DNA of 12,641 bases from Methanosarcinaceae archaeon (GTDB lineage: Archaea; Halobacteriota; Methanosarcinia; Methanosarcinales; Methanosarcinaceae): the NCBI GenBank assembly GCA_030609665.1, contig JAUWBW010000028.1, positions 1-12,641 on the forward strand, in the 5' to 3' direction. Shown piece by piece: positions 1-5,124 of the stretch. Each line of letters starts with the position of its first letter. Within the stretch, counting starts at the first letter, position 1. Below the pieces are notes generated by a model. The model ran no database searches, was not told where the DNA came from, and saw only the letters and a program-made list of their open reading frames with translations. The position numbers and the translations under genes were made by a program.

Positions 1-75
1 TATATTTTAGATCGTAAAGAAAAGGAAATCTATGTTGTGAAGATCGATAAACGAAGTCGAGTATATCGAAAATAA
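1..75 (+). CDS. RelE/ParE-like toxin, C-terminal fragment (partial)
   Basis: An open frame enters from the left edge and ends in TAA at 73-75, giving 24 residues (YILDRKEKEIYVVKIDKRSR then VYRK). A basic strand of the form 'YxxxxxxxxIxVxxIxxRxxVYR' is the usual C-terminal end of RelE/ParE toxins, where the last strand carries conserved Arg/Tyr residues used in mRNA cleavage on the ribosome. The start, catalytic core and any antitoxin lie outside the window. Only the tail is visible, so the family call rests on a short pattern. It is convergent with hisC across a hairpin-rich gap. Confidence 0.6.
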   Translation, partial: YILDRKEKEIYVVKIDKRSRVYRK

Positions 76-126
76 TCTCCTGATCATGTAATTGCAGATA
101 CTACCACAAATCCGTATAATCTGCAA

Positions 127-178
127 AATCTGTGTCTTTTAAATTAAATTTTAGACACGGATTCTTAAAGCCCGTGTC
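127..178. terminator. Overlapping hairpins between the toxin fragment and hisC
   Basis: AATCTGTGTCT (127-137) pairs with AGACACGGATT (153-163) apart from one G-T position, around an A/T-only loop. The right arm also contains GACACGG (154-160), which pairs perfectly with CCGTGTC (172-178). The two hairpins share an arm and exclude each other. The position between two converging genes suggests a bidirectional terminator. On the minus strand the second hairpin is followed by a very A/T-rich stretch. Termination is inferred, not shown. Confidence 0.5.
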
Positions 179-189
179 CGGTACAATCG

Positions 190-1281
190 TCACTGATACC
201 CGACCGCCCCAAACCCTTCAACAACCCTCTCATTCTGTCCCTGCGTCCCCACAGTAACCCTGACCAGCGACTCCCCGGCATCCCTGAACGAAGAACAATC
301 CCGCACAATGATCCCCTTCTCAAGCAACCCATCACACACATCTTTAGCCTTCAACGGTGCCACATCCACCATCACAAAATTCGCCTGCGAATCATATACC
401 TCAAACGGGATGTGTTCCTTCAAATACTCACACCCCACCCGTGCAAGCTCGACACTCTTTTCCAGATGTTCCACATTCGATAACGCAGCCACACCCGCGG
501 CAATCGCTGCCCCGCTCACATTAAACGGTGTTGCTGCCCTCATATACTCCGACTTCAGCCACTCTGGCATGATCCCATAACCTATGCGCAGACCTGCTAG
601 ACCAAACGCCTTTGAAAAAGTCCTTCCAACTATAATATTGTCATACTCATTCACAAGATGCACAAGACTGATGTCTGCAAACTCCACATACGCCTCATCA
701 ACAAACACAAGACCGCGCGTCGACTCTGCAATCGCACGCACATCTTTTCCCGGTATCAAATTACCAGACGGATTGTTTGGCGAACACAAAAATACAACCT
801 TGGTACGTGAGGACACCGCTTCCAGCAATGCTTCAACATTCACAGCATAATCCACATCCCGCTTAACAAACACAGGAACAGCGCCATTCGCCCGCGCCGA
901 AATCTCATAATACGAAAACGTCGGCGTAGGTATGATCACCTCATCTCCGCGCGTAATAATAAGCCGCATCAAACCATCGATCAAACCATCCATCCCGGGT
1001 CCAGATGCAGCAATATTACTCGCAGGAAAACCAGTGTATACAGACAGCGCATCAACCAGTTCATTCGCATCCGCCGACGGATAGATACTCACCTGCGGCG
1101 CATGCTCGATAAGCGCTTCAACCGCCTTAGGCGACGGACCAAGTGGATTTTCGTTCGAGCCTAACTTGATTATCGAATCCGGATCAAGTCCATACGCAAC
1201 CACAATGTCATTGATCGATTTACCGGGCACATATTCCTTGATGCCGAAGATATCTTCCTTAATAAGATCAAGCCTGCTCAA
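190..1281 (-). CDS. hisC: Histidinol-phosphate aminotransferase
   Basis: A PLP-dependent class I/II (fold type I) aminotransferase of 363 residues, a normal HisC length. It would convert imidazole-acetol phosphate and glutamate to histidinol phosphate and 2-oxoglutarate in cytosolic histidine synthesis. Visible landmarks are YVPGKS near residues 17-22, the SNENPLGPSP phosphate-binding motif at 42-51, PNNPSG at 168-173, the cofactor Asp in VFVDEAY (D195), the Schiff-base lysine in TFSKAFGLAG (K224), and VRVTVG near the C terminus. The start is TTG at 1281, with GGTG a few bases upstream; no ATG or GTG lies before the conserved N terminus. It overlaps the argD end by 14 bases, so translational coupling is likely. 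Function is assigned from motifs; paralogous aromatic aminotransferases share much of this pattern. Confidence 0.93.
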   Translation of the reverse strand: MSRLDLIKEDIFGIKEYVPGKSINDIVVAYGLDPDSIIKLGSNENPLGPSPKAVEALIEHAPQVSIYPSADANELVDALSVYTGFPASNIAASGPGMDGLIDGLMRLIITRGDEVIIPTPTFSYYEISARANGAVPVFVKRDVDYAVNVEALLEAVSSRTKVVFLCSPNNPSGNLIPGKDVRAIAESTRGLVFVDEAYVEFADISLVHLVNEYDNIIVGRTFSKAFGLAGLRIGYGIMPEWLKSEYMRAATPFNVSGAAIAAGVAALSNVEHLEKSVELARVGCEYLKEHIPFEVYDSQANFVMVDVAPLKAKDVCDGLLEKGIIVRDCSSFRDAGESLVRVTVGTQGQNERVVEGFGAVGYQ

Positions 1282-2446
1282 TTACATCCACCGCCGTATC
1301 GATCTGTTCTTTTGTGATCACAAGCGGCGGTGCAATGCGTATCACCGAATCCGATGTGCAATTCAGTAGCACGCCATGCTCGCGTGCATAATCAACAATA
1401 TCTGCGCATTTGGTGTTGAGTTCAACCCCGATCATCAATCCCCTGCCGCGCACCTCGATGACATCATCTCGTATAAGAGTTCCAAGTCGCTTAGCGAAAT
1501 AATTCCCCATTTCATTTGAACGTTCGACAAGTTTCTCCTCGCGTATCGCTTCAATCGCACCAAGTGATGCTGCACATGCCAGTGGATCCCCACCAAAAGT
1601 TGAACCATGTTCACTCTTGCCAAACGTAATATCATCACTTGCAACAATTGCACCCATTGGGAAGCCCCCTCCAAGTGCCTTTGCCATAGTCATAATATCA
1701 GGTTCAACACCAAAATGCTCCTTACAGAACCACTTACCTGTCCTGCCAAATCCAGTCTGCACCTCATCAATGATCAGCAGAGTGCCAGTATCATCGCATA
1801 TCTCACGAACCTCTTTCAAATAATTGTCCGATGGAATATTTATACCACCCTCGCCCTGAATAGGTTCAAGGATAACCGCTGCCGTCTCCTTTGTAATCGC
1901 ATCGGCAACAGCCTCTGCATTATTGTAAGCTACGAATGTCACATCCTTCACCAATGGTTCAAAAGGACTCCGATACATCTCTTTATGTGTAACACTCAAC
2001 GCACCCATCGTACGCCCATGAAATGAATTATCTGCTGCTATAAAATCCGTTTTCTTTGTCGTAATACGGGCAAGTTTCATAGCCGCTTCAACAGCCTCAG
2101 TTCCGGAATTGCAAAAAAATGCACGACTCATGCCGCTAATTGAAACAAGTTGCTCAGCAAGATTTGCCTGAACCTCGGTATAATACAGGTTCGACACATG
2201 GATCAATCGTTCTGCCTGCTGCTGTATCGCTTTTACAACAAGAGGATGGCAGTGTCCTACATTGTTCACTGCAATGCCTGCAACACAATCAATATATTCC
2301 TTGCCTGTTGTATCAAAAACAACAGAGCCACTGCCACTTTCCAGTGCCATTGGTTGCCGTGTGTATGTTTGCATCACATATTGCGCATCTTTTTTCACGA
2401 TCGATTCATAATCTGTTGCTGATCTTGAAGAAATATATTCAGTCAA
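1268..2446 (-). CDS. argD: Acetylornithine aminotransferase
   Basis: A class III PLP aminotransferase of 392 residues, typical for ArgD. It acts in arginine synthesis, converting N-acetylglutamate semialdehyde to N-acetylornithine with glutamate as donor; related enzymes also serve lysine synthesis. Landmarks are CVAGIAVNNVGHCHP (residues 54-68), FCNSGTEAVEAAMKLAR (111-127), SFHGRTMGALS (141-151), the cofactor Asp in IIDEVQTGFGRTG (D227), and the Schiff-base lysine in TMAKALGGGFP (K256). The start is taken as TTG at 2446, preceded by AGGTG five bases upstream; the next Met, residue 25, would remove the family's usual N-terminal segment. A TATA-like element sits at 2490-2498. It is the first gene of an overlapping pair with hisC. 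Confidence 0.93.
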   Translation of the reverse strand: MTEYISSRSATDYESIVKKDAQYVMQTYTRQPMALESGSGSVVFDTTGKEYIDCVAGIAVNNVGHCHPLVVKAIQQQAERLIHVSNLYYTEVQANLAEQLVSISGMSRAFFCNSGTEAVEAAMKLARITTKKTDFIAADNSFHGRTMGALSVTHKEMYRSPFEPLVKDVTFVAYNNAEAVADAITKETAAVILEPIQGEGGINIPSDNYLKEVREICDDTGTLLIIDEVQTGFGRTGKWFCKEHFGVEPDIMTMAKALGGGFPMGAIVASDDITFGKSEHGSTFGGDPLACAASLGAIEAIREEKLVERSNEMGNYFAKRLGTLIRDDVIEVRGRGLMIGVELNTKCADIVDYAREHGVLLNCTSDSVIRIAPPLVITKEQIDTAVDVIEQA

Positions 2447-2489
2447 ATAACCACCTGTAATTGCAATGATAAATGTAATTGTATTCTAT

Positions 2490-2498
2490 GATATAAGC
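2490..2498 (-). promoter_or_regulatory. Predicted TATA box for argD-hisC
   Basis: On the minus strand the sequence reads GCTTATATC. A start of transcription about 27 bases downstream (near 2467) would give a leader of about 21 bases carrying AGGTG just before the TTG start of argD. Position and composition fit an archaeal promoter; this is inference. Confidence 0.45.
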
Positions 2499-2526
2499 TA
2501 AGTCTAAAATTAATATGTATTGCCGG

Positions 2527-2892
2527 TTAAAGTATCTTGGCAATTTTTTCACTTGCTGATTTCATGTCATTAAGGATTAGACCAAGACTGCCTGCATTGT
2601 CTGCTAAAACCACCAAAAGTGCTTTTGGACCGGCTTCAACCGTAACAACATGTTTCGTTCCGGTTTCCACAATAATGGATTTAGGCACCTCATCGCTAAG
2701 CCGTGTTGTTGTTGATTCGGCTGACATGTAAAGAGTTGCTGTAAGTGCTGCAAAAGCCTCACTGCTAAGTATTCCACTCTCTGTTGACACCATCAGTAAA
2801 CCGTGCCTTGAAACAATAGCTGAAAGCTCTACACCTCCAGCCGATTCAAGATCGGAGAGGATCTTATCAAGCATCTCCTTTGTTGTTGCCAT
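2527..2892 (-). CDS. Roadblock/LC7 domain protein
   Basis: A 121-residue protein that is a single Roadblock/LC7 fold. Evidence is the N-terminal helix (MLDKILSDLESAGG), the strand pair 'ELSAIVSRHGLLMVS', the central helix with 'SSEAFAALTATLYMSAES', then 'SIIVETGTKHVVTVEAGPKALLVVLAD' and a C-terminal amphipathic helix. In other systems (MglB, dynein light chain, Ragulator) this fold dimerises and binds or regulates small Ras-like GTPases. No GTPase is seen in this window. Its ATG shares one base with the stop of the upstream membrane-protein gene (TAATG at 2890-2894), so the two are almost certainly co-translated. I infer a membrane-associated scaffold or regulatory role; the partner is unknown. 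Confidence 0.87.
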   Translation of the reverse strand: MATTKEMLDKILSDLESAGGVELSAIVSRHGLLMVSTESGILSSEAFAALTATLYMSAESTTTRLSDEVPKSIIVETGTKHVVTVEAGPKALLVVLADNAGSLGLILNDMKSASEKIAKIL

Positions 2893-3239
2893 TACAACAC
2901 GCCTCGTTTTGGAGATTTTAGTGCATCATAGATGTAATAAAGAAGTGTGAGTGTAAGTATTTGGAATATAGTTATGAAAAGACCTTCCACAACATCAAGA
3001 TTTCCATCTATTAAATGCAATAATTCTGCCATATGCAACAATGCCGCTGCTAAAAAGAATATCCCGCCAATTGTTAAAAGATTGAAAAAACGTTTTATTC
3101 TTTCAAATTGTAAAAATAATCGTGACCTGATGACATCTGCATCCGTAACCCGGAGTAGATTTGAAATTTGTACAAATAGAACTACAAGTAACAATCGCAC
3201 AATCAGATCTATAAAATCAAAAATCAAAACATCAGCCAT
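2892..3239 (-). CDS. Small three-helix membrane protein of unknown function
   Basis: A 115-residue protein I do not recognise. Three hydrophobic segments are visible: about residues 8-28, 51-74 and 84-106. Basic residues (R38, R40, R47, K49, R50) lie between helices 1 and 2, and more (K108, K111, R112) follow helix 3. By the positive-inside rule this predicts the N terminus outside and the C terminus inside. The ATG is preceded by AGGTGA three bases upstream, a good archaeal ribosome site. Its TAA overlaps the ATG of the Roadblock gene, which suggests the two products meet at the membrane. Together they form a two-gene transcription unit with an A/T-rich upstream region at about 3245-3300. 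Confidence 0.75.
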   Translation of the reverse strand: MADVLIFDFIDLIVRLLLVVLFVQISNLLRVTDADVIRSRLFLQFERIKRFFNLLTIGGIFFLAAALLHMAELLHLIDGNLDVVEGLFITIFQILTLTLLYYIYDALKSPKRGVL

Positions 3240-3350
3240 GGTTCACCTTTTTTAAAATATATCCTAATTATATGCGTACATATGAGATTATAATAACATC
3301 CATATTACGATAAATGCATCACGTATTTCAAGAATAAAAGATTATCCCTT

Positions 3351-3369
3351 TTTGAATAGGTGATTCAAA
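3351..3369. terminator. Hairpin overlapping the bactofilin-like stop codon
   Basis: TTTGAAT (3351-3357) and ATTCAAA (3363-3369) form a perfect 7-bp stem with a 5-base loop. It covers the TGA stop of the bactofilin-like gene (3365-3367). No T-run follows on the minus strand, so a terminator role is only possible. Confidence 0.3.
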
Positions 3370-4216
3370 CATCTAATTCCATTAATTCACGTTCACTGAC
3401 TATTTCTTCCTCGTCGCGCTCAAATTCGATCCCACCGGTAGCACGCATTATACCATCCACTCTCGCACTTTCATGAATGCTAATGGAATCCGCATTGATC
3501 TCACCAAGAATATGGCTGCCTTTACTAATATGCACATTACCTCTTGAGATCAGATTTCCATGGATCGTATTATTCTCACCAATCGCCACATCATCAATTG
3601 TCCTGATGCTGCCATACAATGTTGTGTCATCCCCCATTTCAAGAGATGCTGCACGAATATTACCAACAAGCCGGCACTCATTCCCGATCACAGCGTGTGC
3701 AGGAACTCGGATGGAATCAACTGATATCTTTGAACCGTTTGGAACGATCATCGCCGCATCACTTATAATTTCGGAATTGTCTTCAAATATCTCATCAAGC
3801 GCCTTCTCAACTTCCTCGTCTTTTCCAAGTCGCAACAATTCACTGATGTACAGGAACAGATAAACCATGACAGGAACCGGATTCCTGATAACGATCCAGC
3901 CTTTCGCTTCAAATCCGCCATTGATCTTTACATCGTTACCAATATCCAGATCGCCTTTTACAATCAGTTTACCGTTAATTGTAACAAATTCTCCAAGATA
4001 AGCATTAGTATCTGTTTTGACATTGCCACCTATCTGCGACCACATGTCGATCCGTATATCGGATACGGCAGCCACATCTCCACTAACCTGTACCCTCTCA
4101 CCAAGTATCGCAGAATTTGCTATCAGCCCGTATTTAATATCTGAATGATTGCCAACAACAATATCCCCATCTACAACTATTGTGTGTTCCTCCATTCTTG
4201 TATTGTTGGGAATCAC
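3365..4216 (-). CDS. Bactofilin-like polymer-forming protein with two solenoids
   Basis: A 283-residue protein built mainly of short hydrophobic/Gly repeats such as 'VSGDVAA', 'IGGNVKT', 'VKGDLDIG', 'LVGNIRAA', 'LYGSIRT', 'IHGNLIS' and 'ILGEINA'. This is the pattern of a bactofilin-type or left-handed beta-helix solenoid. Two solenoid halves (about 10-110 and 155-265) flank a helical insert. The insert has a hydrophobic stretch (112-130, PVPVMVYLFLYISELLRL) followed by an acidic helix (131-147). Both halves begin alike (IPNNTR at 2-7, VPNGSK at 158-163), so the gene may have arisen by duplication. The C terminus is acidic. Such proteins polymerise as membrane scaffolds in bacteria; here that is inferred. 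The start is unsure: GTG at 4216 or ATG at 4195, neither with a clear ribosome site. Confidence 0.75.
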   Translation of the reverse strand: MIPNNTRMEEHTIVVDGDIVVGNHSDIKYGLIANSAILGERVQVSGDVAAVSDIRIDMWSQIGGNVKTDTNAYLGEFVTINGKLIVKGDLDIGNDVKINGGFEAKGWIVIRNPVPVMVYLFLYISELLRLGKDEEVEKALDEIFEDNSEIISDAAMIVPNGSKISVDSIRVPAHAVIGNECRLVGNIRAASLEMGDDTTLYGSIRTIDDVAIGENNTIHGNLISRGNVHISKGSHILGEINADSISIHESARVDGIMRATGGIEFERDEEEIVSERELMELDV

Positions 4217-4315
4217 AAATGTTTTTAAAAATTCATCTTCTGCGATTGTTTCACACTCCGGATTGAGGACCTTTAATATGAATTTGAATCATTCTCATGC
4301 ATTAATGATATAATT

Positions 4316-4326
4316 GATATATATAG
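4316..4326 (-). promoter_or_regulatory. Predicted TATA box for the bactofilin-like gene
   Basis: The minus strand reads CTATATATATC. A transcription start about 27 bases downstream (near 4294) would leave a leader of about 78 bases before the GTG at 4216. The leader carries no obvious ribosome-binding site. Confidence 0.45.
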
Positions 4327-4368
4327 ATTTATCAACGCTTAAAATTTAAAATCCAAACATTAAACAAT

Positions 4369-4863
4369 TCACTGGTCTTTGCCACGTCGTATATCGACCG
4401 CACCGCCTTTATCGAGAACAGATATTTCATCAGGTGAGAGTAACAACTGCCCTGTGGCTATGAGTTCTCCCGACTCATCGACCACTAACACTTCCTCGCC
4501 TGCACGAAGGTTTTTGTCAATATCGACAACATGCTTTGCAAATGCAGTCTTTCCTTTGGATACAAAGGGCACGGCATCTTCACAGACAACAACCTTAAGA
4601 GCATCTTTTGGGACACAACCCTTCACCAATTCTGCACCATACAGGCTCAATGTGAGCGTACCATCCCTTGCCCTGACAGTTGCAATGCGCCTGTCTTTAT
4701 GCAATATCTGTCGCACGCGTTTCGTTTTTGATAACTGGAAAGTTGCATCGTCCGGAAAAAGTGCCAAACCACATCCTTTCCCAAATTGGTAATCCGCCAT
4801 TGTCCTTACTTGCGCAAGGTGTTTTTTGCTGCGTTCCATAGGTGTTAGATGAAAGATGGACAT
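4369..4863 (-). CDS. PUA-domain protein, archaeosine transglycosylase C-terminal type
   Basis: About 164 residues. The N-terminal part carries VRTMADYQFGKG, then LFPDD and SKTKRVRQIL, a signature seen in the C-terminal half of archaeal tRNA-guanine transglycosylase and archaeosine synthase. The rest (from about residue 89) is a PUA RNA-binding domain: VVVCEDAVPFVSKGKTAFAK, an Asp-rich turn, EEVLVVDESGELIATGQ and a final GGAVDIRRG. No catalytic transglycosylase domain is present, so this is a stand-alone RNA-binding half. It probably helps archaeosine modification at tRNA position 15, or another RNA-modifying enzyme. The start is unsure: in-frame TTG (4881), ATG (4863) and ATG (4839) are all possible and none has a strong ribosome site. 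I prefer 4863, which keeps the HLTPMER segment and lies just after a TATA-like CTTAAATAC near 4916-4924. Confidence 0.75.
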   Translation of the reverse strand: MSIFHLTPMERSKKHLAQVRTMADYQFGKGCGLALFPDDATFQLSKTKRVRQILHKDRRIATVRARDGTLTLSLYGAELVKGCVPKDALKVVVCEDAVPFVSKGKTAFAKHVVDIDKNLRAGEEVLVVDESGELIATGQLLLSPDEISVLDKGGAVDIRRGKDQ

Positions 4864-4938
4864 TAAATGTATAACGGTCAATCTAGTAGGAAAATCTTAT
4901 TTTTAATCCTGAGCGGTATTTAAGCAATTTCGAACACC

Positions 4939-4946
4939 TTTAAATA
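4939..4946 (+). promoter_or_regulatory. Consensus TATA box on the + strand
   Basis: TTTAAATA matches the archaeal box A consensus TTTAWATA exactly. A start 24-28 bases downstream falls at about 4970, next to the 5' arm of the long-range stem at 4972-4980. No protein gene follows on this strand, so it would drive a non-coding RNA. Confidence 0.45.
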
Positions 4947-4969
4947 ATATAATAACCAATCATATTGTA

Positions 4970-5082
4970 GAGGAAACGGGAGTAGCTGCTTGTAAAGTAT
5001 ATTCAAAAGAGTTACTGTAATCAAGCAAACCATTCATCCCCTCAACTAAAATGGCCCGTTTCCCCATTCATATCACTTTTTT
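4970..5082 (+). ncRNA. Candidate structured small RNA of about 113 nt
   Basis: GGAAACGGG (4972-4980) pairs perfectly with CCCGTTTCC (5055-5063), closing a region of about 90 bases. Inside it TGCTTG (4987-4992) pairs with CAAGCA (5022-5027), and AGTA (4996-4999) can pair with TACT (5013-5016). A perfect TATA box lies 24-31 bases upstream of the predicted 5' end. T6 at 5077-5082 follows the closing stem, as expected for archaeal termination. The gap between the rtcB stop and the PUA gene has no coding frame. I see no C/D box pair and no match to tRNA, 5S or RNase P RNA. The alternative is chance repeats in an intergenic region. Confidence 0.4.
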
Positions 5083-5104
5083 ATTATCATCCATATCTAA
5101 TGAG

Positions 5105-5119
5105 AAAACTGAAAGTTTT
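5105..5119. terminator. Hairpin just after the rtcB stop codon
   Basis: AAAACT (5105-5110) and AGTTTT (5114-5119) form a 6-bp stem with a 3-base loop, beginning five bases after the rtcB TAG on the minus strand. No long T-run follows on that strand, so the terminator role is tentative. Confidence 0.35.
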
Positions 5120-5124
5120 GTGAT

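Noticed and set aside
4970..5082. C/D-box or H/ACA guide RNA
   Set aside because: No RTGATGA/CTGA pair and no clear single-hairpin pocket with a terminal ACA; left as an unclassified structured RNA.
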